From Diphasiastrum complanatum (lineage: Eukaryota; Streptophyta; Lycopodiopsida; Lycopodiales; Lycopodiaceae): 64,000 bases of DNA. Positions 21,828 to 35,060 of the stretch are shown piece by piece. How positions within the stretch are numbered: the stretch's first letter is position 1; each line of letters opens with the position of its first letter. The stretch spans positions 29,911,410 to 29,975,409 of the forward strand of contig CM055107.1 in NCBI GenBank assembly GCA_029204225.1, written 5' to 3'. A program made the position numbers and the translations under genes. The notes beneath the pieces are model-generated. The model made no database searches. It saw nothing but the letters and a program-made list of their open reading frames with translations, and was not told where the DNA came from.

Positions 21828-23549
21828 CTGTCGCATGCCAATCACACGAAAGGGGAAAACTTTTGTTTAGTCGTACTACTTGTGAAATATCACAAGGTTG
21901 ACCGGTTTTCTGCTGAATACATCATAGAAACGTCATATGATTTACATATTTTAAAATTTTAAGATCTACAAAAACAACTAGTCTTCAGATAACCATTGAC
22001 ATGTTGCAGTTTAACGGGAGCAAGAGAAGGCCGAAGGCGACCAACAACCATAAGACAAATATGACGTGTGTCTAGACCAATCGAGAATGATTTGCAGATT
22101 GGCTTCCATATGCCTGCAGTCTTCTATGAAACTGTTCGCTGTGGAGTTATCCTCGTTGCATGAAATTATTCGATGTGGAGTTATATCAAAGTATGAGAAG
22201 TTTTTCTACGGAAAGGCATTATGTCTATAGTTATAAACTCATGACGAGTGGAACTGATGCTTAGCTAGCGACATGGAATGACTTGCTGTGCACATAGCCA
22301 GGTAGCTCGTGACATTCACATTGCATACTGTTATGAATAAATTTTACAAATGCTTTTGGTTATTAACTCTGCAACTTTCTTACATTGAAGAAATCATGCA
22401 TCAAGGTAAAATGTGCTCTACCATGCTAAATCATACTTGGAGTAGCATCAAATCATATGATTCATGCCCTCGAAGTCCCTTTTTCTATTGATCATAAGTT
22501 CTCTTACTTGGTTCATGACTGCAATGTATTTGTGGCTTGCTCTATTTCCAGGCATATTTGTATGCAATTCCAGCTGGTGATGTACTCAAGTCTCAAATTC
22601 TTCCTTACTAGAAGCCAATTTTGAAAGCCAGCTAAACCACACATACTTTTAGGTGCACTTCTAGCATCTACATAGTTGCTGATGTTTTAATAGTAGTTTC
22701 AGAAATCTTTTAGTAGTAGTTTCAGAAATCCTGAGCCCTTCCATCACTGATACCCTAGAATTTTTTGTTGGTTTTTATATCCAGTAGTTTAACCTAACTG
22801 CCAAGGATTATGAATTCACGAAGATAGAGTGTGCAGTACGTATAGATAGAAATTTTGCTGTTAAGTGGAAGTTTTCAATGACAACACCCATGGACACTTT
22901 CTATGTGAGCACTTCCTATGTGAGTAAGATGCCATATGTTTACAGTTTATTCATCGCATCAAAAGAACCTGGAAACCAAGAAACAGATCCTACATTTAGT
23001 CAAAAAATATGCATGTGTGCAGTCCTATCAAAAGACTGCAACTTTCCATATTACACCTCTTGTGATTTCATGACCTTTTGTTTTTTATATGAAGCTCTGA
23101 CGCCCATTAATGTTTCGCCTTGTTCTAGAAAATAAACTTCTGCACACAAAATTACAGATGCATGCATACAAAATGCTTATTCTGAATTCAAGAAGTGTTG
23201 TTTATTTGTGATTTTATGAAATTTTAGCCTGCAACAGCAATATATTTGATTGGCACCGATCTTCAACAGATGTTTGATTGGGGAACACGTTCACAAGCAA
23301 TTTTCCGATTGCCTCAAAATGTGCTGATCATATTTGTGTTAACGTGGTTGAAACTCTTTTTAGGCAACTTATCACTTGAGGTGAAAACATTTACATCAGG
23401 AAGGTGGGGCAACAACCATGGGAAAAAGAAAACAATGGTTATGAACAAATAATCCTGCATTTTCATAAGATGAGCAGATCCTAGATTTTCCTTCTCTAAT
23501 TCAAGGTTAATCACTCCCAGATTTAATCTACAATATTGTGAGTGTGTAC
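21828..23549. other. 1.7 kb dynein intron, no element recognised
   Basis: AT-rich sequence between exons 13 and 12. A short tandem duplication 'agtagtttcagaaatc' occurs at 22690-22730. The introns at 23703-24460 and 24857-25747 are likewise free of recognisable elements. Confidence 0.5.
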
Positions 23550-23702
23550 CTGATCTGCTCCAGCTGCAGCCTTATGTTTAAGCCAGGATTCTGCATAAGG
23601 CCACCATCCAAGATCTTCCACATTTAAGTAGATCATGCCTGCACGACTAACTGTGGCTGGAGATGCTTGTGATAAGTCTTCTACTTCAAACACTAAAGAA
23701 AC
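23550..23702 (-). CDS. Dynein heavy chain exon 12 (AAA2 end)
   Basis: 51 codons: FEVEDLSQASPATVSRAGM followed by IYLNVEDLGWWPYAESWL. 'EV.DL..ASPATVSR.GM' is the dynein AAA2 sensor-II signature. No long ORF reports this exon because it has no early methionine. The acceptor is tttcacag; the donor is CAG|gtacac. Phase 0. Confidence 0.93.
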
Positions 23703-24460
23703 CTGTGAAAAAGGGAATACCCATCTCCTTTGTCAAAGAGTCAACATATTGCAGAGCTGGGAAATGAGGAATAAATAAATTTTCTCAACAAAACAGTCAC
23801 TGTAGTGCAAAACCGTTACCATGTTTAATCTGTAAAACAGTCACCGTATTACAAAGTTAAGTCTTCAGAATACACAGGCCTATTCAATGTTCTAACTTGG
23901 ATATATGGTATGAGTGTCACTGCATTATAAAACTGACAAACAAATTCTATCAGAAAGAAAAATTGGCTTGATCAATTTCCTGACATGAGCTGAAATTGAA
24001 GTGGTTGACAAACAAAGTCAACAGATAAAGAGAAAAAAGAAAGAAATAAGCTTCATAGATGTGTAAATATGTAGTTATGGAATGTCCTTAAAACTGAAAT
24101 TCTAGTACATGTATGATGAAGAAAATTAAATTGGTGCATGCAATTGCCTACAAAGTGCCTTTGAAAAAACTCCGTGAATTCAGTCAAAAGTCAGCTAGAC
24201 TGCTATACGTATTGCATTACTGAAATGCATAGCTCTGAATTGATACAGGACAGCAGCTGAAAATTTCATACGTATTTATCGGAATTATCTCTCAGATTAA
24301 TGTTGCAGATTTGAGTCCATAACAAATCAACTATGATCATTCACAACAGATTCAGCCACAGTTGTAAGAGTGAAAGTCTAGAAATTGCTCAGTGTATTAT
24401 AGTGGCTAGTTAATGCAAAAATTAGAAATGACTAGCATTTTCATCTAAGAAGGTGACTAC

Positions 24461-24856
24461 CTGAGGAGGCATTGAAATGCGCTCGCCATTCAATAGAGTA
24501 AGAATTTTGTTGTCATCTAGCAAGGTATTCATGGACTCAATCCACAAGGTGTCAACAGGTCCGTCAAACATTATCCATTTGTAATCTGAACTTTCATCGC
24601 TGCAAACTTTTCTCATAATGTTTGCAAGGACTCCATCAGTCCACTCATTTGTTAATTTGCTGAATACTCCATAAATTTCATCATTTGACAAGGAAAGGGA
24701 GTTCATAATATATACGTGAACATGTTCAAAACCTTCAATTCCTTCATCTTTCAACCTTCCCAGTGCTCGTTGTAGAGCCTTCCATGCCTCTGTCTTACCA
24801 GATCCAGTTCTGCCAACTAGCATATTTCCATGTCTCGCTAGCATGCAATCATATAC
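24461..24856 (-). CDS. Dynein heavy chain exon 11 (AAA2 Walker A and B)
   Basis: 132 codons. AAA2 P-loop GRTGSGKTE lies at about residues 15-23; the Walker B-like block FDGPVDTLWIESMNTLLDDN at 98-117; and LTLLNGERISMPPQ at the end. AAA2 in dynein binds but generally does not hydrolyse ATP. The acceptor is tctaacag; the donor is CAG|gtagtc. Phase 0 at both ends. Confidence 0.95.
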
Positions 24857-25747
24857 CTGTTAGAGCATTCATTTCTGATGAGAAGTTTTCATATAGATTC
24901 TGAACTAGGAAGGCACTAGGTTCCAGTGAACATTGTTTGTGTGACTTATAAGCGAGAGAAACAACTGAGGGTATAAGATATTCCCTGCAGCCATGTGACG
25001 CCTATTTTTGAGAGTGCATACAATACATGAGCAAGTGATAATGCAAATAGGATCAGCTGTAATGAGGTAACCATGTGTATATGACACAAGTAGATGAATC
25101 AAGCCACGCCATATTCTAATGTTCTTCAGAACTAGCTACCAGAAATGTTATCGTGGTGGTAGCCAAGTATCTTATTTCTGACAAGCTACTCAGTGAAGTT
25201 TGAATTTCTAAAAAATCTCTCTCTTATATGCATTTCTTAAATTTCAACACTACAGACTGAAAGAAATATGATGATCCCAACTAAGTTTATGTATGTTAGC
25301 TTTGAAGAGCCCAACTCAGTATGAAGGCATTATTGATAGCTTAACAATAATATTTTAGAAAATCTGTTCAAAATGAAAGCTTCCTAAATTTGATGTGAGA
25401 TACAGGACACAAAATTGTAAGCCATTTCAGTTGAAGGTGTGTAAGAACCTACCTCAAGAGCACATCACCTTTGCAAACAATGACGGACTATTCATTTCTC
25501 TCTACTTGAAAAATTTTCTACAAGCACATGCTGCATATTCCACAGAAGGCTTGCTAGATGTTGATGATAATATCTTAATTGTTGTAGCTTCAATGAATTC
25601 TCATCAGGATATCAATACAAGTACAAACTGAATGGGGAAGATAGAGTCCTCGATTGAATGTAACAAGTCTTAAAGTTTATTACCAAATATGACAATGATA
25701 ACACAAAGGCCTGAAATGTAAAGAGGCCTTTGTTAATCCTGTATTAC

Positions 25748-26107
25748 CTGTATGATTTTCGAAACAAACTGTTGTACCACCTGCAGGCCGTGATCTTGCA
25801 GTTCCTGTTCAATAGCCCCCTTTAAAAGTTCACTCTCTTTTGGTGGCAGTTCAACTCCGGGAAAGAGGTCAGAAAGTAAAGCATTGAATAGAGGAATATC
25901 GGAATAGATGAGCTTAGGCATAATAAGGTCTCTCATTGAGCCCATCAGAATAATCTCCTCAACCATGTCCGGGTCAGCGCGCTTTGTTGCTCCAGCTGCA
26001 CGTGCAATTGGAATGACAAATGATCGAAGTCCATAGTCATAATGATCCTGCTTTGAAAGTTGCCTTTGTGAAAGCTCCATCACTGCAACTAATTTCCTGG
26101 CTAACAC
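25748..26107 (-). CDS. Dynein heavy chain exon 10 (AAA1-AAA2 link)
   Basis: 120 codons from VLARKLVAVMELSQRQLS, through QDHYDYGLRSF and SMRDLIMPKLIYSDIPLF to LLSDLFPGVELP and SKIIQ. 'QDHYD.G.R', 'RD...PKL...D.PLF' and 'DLFPG' are standard markers between AAA1 and AAA2. The acceptor is ttctcacag; the donor is CAG|gtaata. Phase 0 at both ends. The intron upstream is only 212 bp, the shortest here. Confidence 0.95.
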
Positions 26108-26319
26108 CTGTGAGAAAACAGTCACACGTCATAGAAACATGCAATCTGTTTCTATAGCCACTTCATCACCCAACTCAAGCATTTGTGAATGAGCTGTTCC
26201 TGCAGTTCTAGTCAGCTAAGTACACCAATGTAAAGCATATCTTGATTCAAGGGATCTCGTTGCTGATGGCAATGACTTGAAAATAAAGTGATTGCATAGG
26301 CTTCTGAAGTTTGAAGTAC

Positions 26320-26704
26320 CTTGGCACTCCGAAAGCCTTCACTAAATAGCATATTTTCTGAAATAAGAGTAAAGTCAGGGACCATCATTGAAACAGGTCG
26401 GAGCATGGCTTTCAGGTTTTCAGGAAGTTCACTTCGACCTGCATATCCAGGATTCATTGTTACAAATATTCCACAGGTATGAATAAGCCGAATTTCTGCT
26501 CCTTCGAAAAGAAAACGGGAAAGCCCATTTTTTATTGCAGACATCACACTAGCAATCTGTGTGGCCACCACTGATAGGACTTCCACTTCAATTCGATTAA
26601 ACTCATCAAGGCAAGCCCAAGCTCCAGTCTGTGCTAATCCTGAAAACATCTTCCCTGTCATTTTATAGTCTACTCCATCTGAGCAGTTGAACACAATGAC
26701 ATAC
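26320..26704 (-). CDS. Dynein heavy chain exon 9 (AAA1 core)
   Basis: 1 nt plus 128 codons. It carries VFNCSDGVDYKMTGKMF, the Walker B region ACLDEFNRIEVEVLSVVA, the sensor strand FVTMNPGYAGRSELPENLK and LRPVSMMVPDF. Walker B reads CLDEFNR where CFDEFNR is usual. The acceptor is cctgttcag; the donor is AAG|gtactt. The 2,651 bp intron upstream holds a LINE relic. Confidence 0.95.
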
Positions 26705-27129
26705 CTGAACAGGTTTTTCATCATAGTCAATATAAGTTCCATGATAATGAAATGCTGATAAAAAAAGAACAATAGCAAAACATTACTTCAAGAACACAGA
26801 ATAAAGAAGACAATGGAAATGCACAGAGACAGCAATGAAGAATAAACAGATTCACTGAGCCAAGTGATGCTTGTTATGGACACATGGTACCATACTTTTC
26901 TATATACATGGCTCAAAACTACTTTTGGAACAATTTTATAATGTTGTTTATTATGTTCAGAGCCACTTGTACTTTGAATACATCTATTTTAATGGATAAG
27001 ACTCTTTTGCCATAAATTGGCCTCTCAGTTGATGAGTTTGGTGTCTTGAGATTTTTGTAAGGAAGTTCTATATTTTCTGAAGATCTTAGCTGGAAATCTG
27101 CCTGACTTGGAGAATGCTTTGTGAATGTT

Positions 27130-27200
27130 GTTTGTTGTCTCTTGATGCCAATACATGTCACGAGTTCATAACATGGCATCAAAGCACTTTTCTGCCTTCT
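27130..27200 (+). repeat. LTR end plus primer site relic
   Basis: 'gagttcataacATGGCATCAAAGCACTTTTC' parallels the LTR/primer junction of the young gypsy element ('cgttcataacTTGGTATCAGAGCACTTTCC'). It is a degenerate relic within the 2.65 kb intron. The rest of the LTR is not clearly delimited. Confidence 0.5.
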
Positions 27201-27559
27201 TAGTGGTTTTTTCGTTCTTTGGCCATCTTTTCTCTCGTCCTGATTTTTCACCAATTGACTTCTGTCATTTGTATTGATTTCTTAGTAGCTAGGCACCATT
27301 TGCTGGCCGTTTCCTGGAAACCTATCCTAGAAATCTATATTTTTACTTTTAAAGAAGATCATGTTTTTTGAAAATAGAAGTACATTTTTGGCAGTAGAGG
27401 ATCAACACCCACCATGCATATACAACTGAGAACACTAAAAGTGATGCCATTCATTTTGATGAAGAAGAAGCAAACACAATGCCTTCCATGGATGCCTTAG
27501 AACAATCAGAGATTACGAGATCTCTAGTTCTTTCAGGACATTATTTTGGCTGTCATGAC

Positions 27560-28925
27560 ATTATAGACGAGGGTTGCTGGATATATTAAATCTCCGAAGG
27601 GTGTTTTTGAGTAGGTCACCTTGCACTATTGGAGTCAAGCAGGGCTAGTTACTTTCGCCTAAAGTTTTTGATCTCTATATTGATGAGCTTGAGAGAGTAC
27701 AGCTCAGTATTGTGGATATGGTTGTTCTTTGAGTGAGATTCTGATTTCTCTAACCAGAGAGGGCTTATAGAAGCATCTTGATGCTTTATCTTCTTTGTGC
27801 CATACAGAAGGATTGAAGGTGAATATTAAAAAGACCATAGTTATGGTCTTTTAACGCATCATGCTCCTTCATGGAGAGACAAACTTTTACATTGGATGAC
27901 CAGAGTGTGAATATTGTTTCATCTTACACATATCTCGCAGTTCTTTTCTTAAAGCCTATATTCAGTATGGTACCAATAGCTAGATGCCATCTAGCCTCAA
28001 GAGACATGCATGAGATACAGAGAGTGTCATCTCTTCGACAGTCTGGTAACCACTACAACCATGTATGCAGCAGAGACATGGTGTATGAGACTACTTTCAC
28101 TGGATTGAGTCAGTTTTCTCACACCTCCAGCCCTCTATTCTCTCACATATGATTTGTAGAAAATACATTGCTCCCATCGTCATCGCAGAGTTTGTAGTGC
28201 CCCCTGCTCACCTATTGGCCATCTTCTGAATTATCATTTATCTCCAAAGGGTCACCTTGATCAGACACTAGCACTCTCGGATACCCTTGGCATACACTGA
28301 CATCCCCAGTGACACTCACAGAACAAGGTCATCAGCTCTCTTGGTATGCACAAGCGTCCCGGTTTCATAGCACGCTGGATATTTATGTATTGAGACTAGA
28401 CGCTTTCAGGGATTCTGCAGAAGAACATGATAAGTACCTAATATATAGAGGAACATTTTATTTTCCAATGTTAGGAGATTAGAGGCAAGCACTACTACCT
28501 ATATCGTGAGCAGAAATTGACTATGGAGTCTGTGTTCCATGCTCTTATGTGTGGATCAGAGATGTGTGGCCCTAATGATCAAAGAGATGTGGTATCATAT
28601 CTACGAGAGTCTACTATTACTCTTTTCCCCGTCATTGTCTCGTGAAGACAAATCTGACAATAGCTCTGAGGATGAGGCAGTATCCAGACGTCAATCCCAG
28701 AGGCAGTGCAGACGAGACTATGACTCACCCCCCTCCACCCCATGTATCTTCACGGCACAAACATCCGCGATATCAGCCCAATGTACTTTGGTTTCAGCTT
28801 CAGTCTGCACTGATGTAGACATCACATCTTTCTTCAAAGAGCATGTACCCACTATAAAGACACATTTGATCGATGATATCTTTCAGCCAACTCACGATCA
28901 AGTTAAGAGATAGACAAGAGAGTTT
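27560..28925 (+). pseudogene. LINE ORF2 relic (RT to C-terminal tail)
   Basis: Decayed copy of the LINE family seen at 40723-58131. Shifted frames give TIGVKQG and LYIDELER near 27630-27690, KTIVMVF near 27830, and SYTYLAVLF near 27920-27945. RCVALMIKEM lies near 28560. The tail ends DITSFFKEH (28818-28841) after an acidic Ser-rich stretch. Many stops. It is antisense to the dynein gene. Confidence 0.75.
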
Positions 28926-29355
28926 TTCTTTCTCTAGCTAAGTATTTTTTGGTAATTTAGTTTTCTTTACTTTACTTTTGGGATGTTATATAAATATACT
29001 CCCATGACTCTATTCATACTCAGTCAAGACTTAGTCATGATGAAGGCTAGCACTAAAGAGTTTAGCCAATCAACCCCCAGAAAAACAAGAGCAGATTTAC
29101 ATTTCATCAGTGAGGCTCTTTGTTGTTTGATTGGCTTAGAAAAGGTACATATTTTCTGCTTTATGGAACAAGCGCAATTTATAATCCCTAAGTAGGCTTT
29201 AAAACTCTTTGAAGTGGTAGCGTTATCGCCCTGCATATGAGCCAGAGGCAGATTCTTCAGATACTGTATTGTTGAGCAGTTTCAAGAACTTTACATCAAA
29301 CGTAGGGTAATAAGTTGCGTAAAAAGAAGACATCAATTGTACAAAGCTTTCAAAC

Positions 29356-29546
29356 CTAGCAAGAGCCTTCCCAAAATCCTTCACAGTCTCAGTTTTGCCT
29401 GTTCCTGCTGGCCCTAGTGGATTTCCACCACGACGAGTGAATAAGGCTGCACCAAGAGTGATGTAGCATCTATCTGTGAGTGGAGTGATGACAAGGCGTC
29501 CATTGTTGCCTTGATATTCGTATCCGTAGGCAAATACTGACAAAAC
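29356..29546 (-). CDS. Dynein heavy chain exon 8 (AAA1 Walker A)
   Basis: 63 codons plus 2 nt. It contains [20 protein letters not shown], the family signature leading into AAA1, and the P-loop GPAGTGKTE at about residues 46-54. This is the main ATP-hydrolysing site of dynein and it is intact. The donor interrupts an Arg codon (AG|gtttga) and the next exon completes it. The acceptor is tgaacag. Confidence 0.95.
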
Positions 29547-30316
29547 CTGTTCATAAGTGATAAGCAAAAGGAAAAGGTGCACATGCTAGCCTTACAAGTA
29601 TTGAGATTAAGTTGAGCTTCTTGAGAAATCTTCAAAACTCAATGATCTTAAAAAATCAGCAATCTTCAAAGAAAATTTAACGCTCATTTTTTTATGATCT
29701 GTTCATGAAGTTCTTCAACATACTATTCGGCAATATATAGCCCTCACAGAGTCTCAGACAGCCACTCTACTGATATTACAACATACAGCCAAGCAGGAGA
29801 ACTTATTTACTCAAATGAGCAATCTGAGATTGCTGGATTATGTGTGTCAAGCTTTTAGTAGTGGTTATGCTGCAAGGCCAAGATCTTAAAGCTTAGATAT
29901 AGTGCTTAGTCATTGCCTTGTTGAAATCTTCCTCAGTTCAGTATAAAAATTTCTCACAGTATGAGAAAAACAAATGTGCAGTGAGAAGCTACTCATAAGT
30001 GCATGAAGTGCATTTCACATTCTAGTTTTTCAAACTTTGTTTAAGTTTGTTATGAGGCTGCAGATTGATGTATTTCTCCAAGGAGATGATCCCTACTAAA
30101 AAGATACCATAGAAACATTATCAGATACTATTTTTTGTTTATAAAAAAAAAATTGGGCTGTCTTTTTAACATGCCTGAATAATGTATAAAAATCGACCAT
30201 CAGTGGGGATGATCTAAATTGGCCACAGTGGTAAAGAATGACAAACTTGAAAGGGATCCTGCTTCCACATTATCCTAGAAAATTGCTAGATTAGACAGAA
30301 GGGCTCTATCCTATAC

Positions 30317-30457
30317 CTGTTTGATTATACAGCCATCCTTTTCCCAATAAAACCTTAGCTGTGATGCCCATTCAAAATCAGTAGGTGCTGTACATCCAAC
30401 TTTCATCAGCTTTTCTATGACATCTCGAGCATGAACTTCAATTGTGATCAATGCTGT
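30317..30457 (-). CDS. Dynein heavy chain exon 7 (pre-AAA1)
   Basis: 47 codons, TALITIEVHARDVIEKL through FEWASQLRFYWEKDGC to IIKQ. 'ALITI.VHARD' and 'FEW..QLR.YW' are among the most conserved dynein heavy chain strings. The acceptor is cattttcag; the donor is CAG|gtatag. Phase 0 at both ends; the 261 bp intron upstream is short. Confidence 0.94.
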
Positions 30458-30718
30458 CTGAAAATGGAAAGTTGACTTATTGTTATCTTTTGTGTCAACA
30501 AGAGTTATTTTTGAGATTACAAGCATTCAAATTTCTAGAAATCAGTAAGAAAATGATCAACCTTAGACAGCAAAGTTGGTACGCATACGGTTCTTAGTAT
30601 GTCTTTCATAGTAGTTTTAGCTATTTTGTGAGGACATCTCAGACCTGTACTAAATTCTAATTAATGTTTCAACAAGCAGTTATAAGACAACATGAAGAGG
30701 CATTGAGTCCATATTCAC

Positions 30719-30881
30719 AGTTTTGTTGCGGTCAATTTTGGAGAGCTTAGCCCGAGTCATATCAGTAAGCTTGTTCAAATAGCTGATCCATTTTTTCATT
30801 AGTTGACGGAGTGTCCCTTTGCTAGTCTCAGCACCCGAAAGTGCCTTTTCAGAATCAGAAGTCCATTTGATCTGCCCTGCA
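30719..30881 (-). CDS. Dynein heavy chain exon 6
   Basis: 163 nt: one base completes a Ser codon split across the junction, followed by 54 codons from AGQIKWTSDSEKAL to SKIDRNKT. This matches the 'Q..W....E..L' and 'L..L..L..LVR..L.K..R.K' helices just before AAA1. The acceptor is ggtggcag. The donor ACT|gtgaat is non-consensus at the last exon base but gives the family's exact spacing to the next exon. Confidence 0.85.
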
Positions 30882-33261
30882 CTGCCACCAGCAAACAGCA
30901 AAATTATTTACTAGCATATGTATTCTATAAGCTATTGTTAACTTTGGTGTGCTAATATTGATTGCCTTATATATCTCTAGAATAACCATTCTTTTAGTTA
31001 CTCCTTTCTGTCTATCCAAACCTGGTCAGCATTGTAGCTTAGGCAACATAGATTCTTTTACATTTCATTCTGAATGGTTGTATGCTTGGCTGTGATGAGT
31101 GCGAACAGCATTGTCCACAAAGGGGTACGCATACGATCAACCGAGATCATACGAGTACAAACTGTATTGCCCTTCAGACTCATGCTTTGTTTTAGAACAA
31201 GTCTTACAGCCGTTGGTCTTCCTCTACAATGAGGCCAATCGCAAATGTGGATGCATCACACATTCAGGTTCATCTGAACAAGGAGTGCTGAGAGCTGACC
31301 TCCAGCAAGTCTGGAGATTATTGTCTCACAATGTGGTCACAGCTCTGCAGAAATTGTGTCAGATTTTTAAGGGCATTAAATGACTCTTCGTTCAGAAATT
31401 TGCAGGAACCTAAAACTTGTTGGATCTGGCTTGCTACAATATTTGAGTTTCTGTCAACGTCTATGACCTAGATAACCTTGCATAGTAGCTAGTGAAGAAT
31501 GGTGACTTTTATATGCAGGTTCAACATGGCATTGGTATTGGACATGCACAATAGCCTCATCTGAACATTCACGATATCGCATATACACATCACTGCCAAT
31601 GCCCTGACTTAAAACATACTCTTAAAAAATAAGAAATCAACAAGATCAAAAATTTTGTTCTAGCCACTTGTGGAACCCATATCAAATGGCCACTACAAAA
31701 CTTTTCAAAAAGGTGAGGTGAAACTTCCAAGAGAAAATTCTCCTTGTACGTAATTAGCTTTGATTATCAAAAGACACCCACAGCTCGAAACATGATTCTG
31801 AGTCCTAAGTCCTGACAAAGAAACGTAGTGAATTGCTTCTACGAAGAGATAAAGTTACAGGCATACCTTAGGATGTTCATTTTAATATCAGAGGCTATTG
31901 TTGGCAAGAGAGTGAGATAATGGATGCAAAGCGAAGATATTCTTCATTTGAGAGATGGAAAGAAGGATTGCTCAATGTTGTTGGTTCCAGCATTGGAACG
32001 ATTGATGAAACAAAGTACATATAAGCGTAACATGAATTTGCAGTGTGCAAATATTGATTACAAAAAAAAAAAAATTACAAAACAAGAAAATAACTCGGCT
32101 GTAAAGTTCAAAACACTAGTGAATTACTAGGGAACCACATGAAAATACTAGTAGCTTTAACTATGCTATAATTCATAGTAGTAGTTGAATCATCTGAACA
32201 TGAAGATGAAAAAAGGGACACAACATTCCAAAGGTCACAATGAGGGAGTACCATCACAAGAAATTGCATGATATACAAATAAAAATTCTTTCTAGTATGT
32301 GGAATCGTAGCTGCAGAGGACATGTAGAATTTTCTCCAAGTAATCTCTGTTGTATGAGAAAACCTCTGATTTTGACGTGAATACTAATTGCTGAGGGCTA
32401 GAGCCATATGAGCTAGAATGTCCAACTTGGTACATGAGTGTCTTCTTGAGTATAATATGACATTTTGAGAGAAATTGGATAGCAAATTGATTGTTTTCAC
32501 TGCAAAATGGAACAATAGTTATGGTACTAAGTCTACTATGTGTATGGTTCTCAAAGGTGGCTTTTTGCTTCCTTACAGAGTGTAACTATCATATATCCAG
32601 ACTTGCTGGTATCTCTCTCTCGAGCATGGATACACTGCCATCTGGATATTTTCTGCGTGTCCTAGAAAACTTACAAGCCTCCCCCCAATTCCACAAAACA
32701 AAAAAGTAAAATCTCATAATACATCGTTGAAAATATGACGTTCCTTGAGTTTAAGTGAGTACAGATTGACGCACAACTGAGCAAGATCTTCCCCAGGCAG
32801 TTACAGCCAAGCTAGAATCTTTGTTCACTTCTCTCTTCTCTCAAAACAAATATTTTAGGTAATTTGGAGCATACCGCGATCAGTATGATACATTCAAGTT
32901 CACCACCCTATGCCAGACAGAATGTTTAGTGTTTCTATCTTCCTTAACTATCAGCCTTACTGTCCTCCAATAAGTGGAGAGTTGGTAATCCTCTCCTCAA
33001 GGTCAGGAATTTCACTCCATTTTATTGCACAAATGACGGCATACAAGAGAAGAAAAACACTACCAGTCTTACTATTTCAATCATATAACATCTGAAGAGC
33101 TGCAATAGATATTAGTGGTTGTAGTAGCATCAAAGATATATGTTTTCACATCTCTACCTAACTAATCATTAATCATCATATATGCATCTCTATATCACCT
33201 TAAGAAGTGTTAAAACACTTACATTACCCTCAGATCTGATCATTATGGCCGTAATATTTAC
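30882..33261. other. 2.4 kb dynein intron, no element recognised
   Basis: No protein domain or repeat pair identified. A 94-codon plus-strand frame at 31099 matches nothing I know. The introns 29547-30316 and 30458-30718 also show nothing. Confidence 0.45.
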
Positions 33262-33377
33262 CTGATAATACATTGGCCAGGGTTATCCTTCACCCATTTG
33301 TCTTTCTTTGCTAGTTTACTATCTTCTAAAGCCTTACGAAGATGCACCTTCACAGCAATATTCATCGATGCCTCCAC
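33262..33377 (-). CDS. Dynein heavy chain exon 5 (after the giant intron)
   Basis: 38 codons plus 2 nt: starts VEASMNIAVKVHLRKALEDS, ends DKWVKDNPGQCII. It matches the family block 'VE..M..SL......A......KWV...P.Q'. No methionine ORF captures it; I found it by translating the splice-bounded segment. The acceptor is ttttatag; the donor is CAG|gtaaat, in phase 2. The protein alignment runs straight on from exon 4, which supports a single intron of 28.6 kb. Confidence 0.85.
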
Positions 33378-34369
33378 CTATAAAAACAGTTTATTCATTT
33401 GTTTCATTTGGTCTAGATTATGATGGATGTTCTTTACTTCTAATCTGACTTGAACTTATATCATCAATTTGTATTGTGATTCACTTATAGATCATCTTTA
33501 CCTCGCATTATAAAGTTTCTTTCTTCTTATCAAGATAACTTCATCCAGTCATTGTAAAGAAGAAATGTGTTTTCATCTTTTTAGCAGAGCAAGGATGTCT
33601 TAACCATAACAGAAACTCATATCCATGAGAGCATTCTTCTTTGGTTGTTGCAAGCAATATAATTTTCAATAGGCAAAAAAGTGTATAGTTAAGATCATTT
33701 GCATCGCAATAAATTTATCTGGTGTCAGATGCAATTTTTTCTTCCTCACTGATTTTTACATTGTGTATGATTTAGGAAGTTATTTCGACCCATGCCTCAC
33801 GAGGGAGGGAAGAAATGAATGGAGAGGTGAAGTTGATAGATAGCGATGAGACTCTTTTAAGAAGCTCATGTCTAGATCTGCTTTTACAATGACCATAAAG
33901 CTGAGCTTCTTATACATGCACCAGAGATCCAACTCATGCTGCCTCATTAATACCACAATCTGGACTTTGCAATGATTTTCCATCAGACTAGTGCACAAGC
34001 ATCATCCATTCAAAATTTGAGGACCCTACGAAAACAAACAACTACCGTGGTATTATGATTATGGATACATCTTGGCCAGGTTGTATTGGACTATTGTAGA
34101 TGGTTAAGCTGAGTTGTGTAGCTGAGAGGCAGTTTATGTGACAGGTAGTTTCAGGCCAAGATGCTCTACGTTCAATCATACCATGGTTTGCACCATGATT
34201 GAGCATAAAAACACCAAACAGGATATTCTACTATTTTATATACTTCATCCAGACTTTGAAATTGATTCCACGTGATGAATTGATGTATAGTTTTGATACT
34301 TTTATATCTAGTAGGACACTAGGTAATGGCTTTGAATGAAAGAGTTCTTAACCTATCAGTTCAGAAACA
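33378..34369. other. Start of the 28.6 kb intron, nothing recognised
   Basis: AT-rich intronic sequence between exon 5 and the first LINE relic. Around 34060-34330 the sequence may belong to the LINE relic's upstream part, but I cannot align it. Confidence 0.4.
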
Positions 34370-35060
34370 TAATACAATGGGTGCTAAGCAAGGGTGTCAA
34401 TGTCATCAACACGATGTAGAATTGGTGTAGATGAGTTGGAGAAGGTCATACAATGGAATAAAAAATATGCTGGTGCCTATACTTCTACATGTTGAGGATA
34501 TGGTGGTAATTTCACCATCTAAGCATGCTCTACAAACCCATATTGACGCAGTGCGCACTTATGAGAATTTGTGGGAGTAAGGATCTGTCAAAGGGAAATC
34601 AAGATCTTCATTACATTTGGGCCTTTCAAGGACTTGTGGCGAGTTTTTGGGTGCATTAACAACAGTCGAGCACTAATTTATAGTATTTGGGTTTCAAACC
34701 ATCCACACAAGGCAAAATGTGCCAATAAGATCTTAATATACGATGAGTAACTTGCATTGGGCTTTTGTGAAAAATGTTTTCATCCTAGTGAGATGCAAAT
34801 CCTGGGTATGTGTAGTTTGGTACGGTGCAAGAAAATTGCAAAACCCAGGTTTTTGGTCTTTATTTTTGTTTCATTATGGTTTGAAGTATAGGTTCTGGGT
34901 TCCACTAGTTTCGTTTGCAGGCCTTCATGTTATGGCTAGGAAGAGTGATATGTACATACCACTTGAACACTTTTTGTCACTGTTGAAAGATTGCATGGTC
35001 ACACGTACTTACAATTTTCCTTTTTGTTTCTTTTTCACAATTCCTTGCTCCTAGAGAAGT
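34370..35060 (+). pseudogene. LINE reverse transcriptase relic, diverged
   Basis: Forward frames read MGAKQGCQC, then VELV*MSWRR, ILLHVEDMVVISPS with LQTHIDAVRTY, equivalent to the LINE 'KQGCPLSP', 'LLYADD' and 'LQ.HLDAL..F' blocks. Stops and shifts are frequent. It appears older than, or of a different lineage from, the chain at 40723-58131. Confidence 0.6.

Noticed and set aside
26919-27254. 111-codon minus-strand Lys/Gln-rich frame
   Set aside because: Lies in a dynein intron, overlaps an LTR/primer relic on the other strand, and has no dynein or other domain similarity.
31099-31383. 94-codon plus-strand frame within an intron
   Set aside because: No family resemblance, antisense to the dynein gene and without repeat context; treated as chance.
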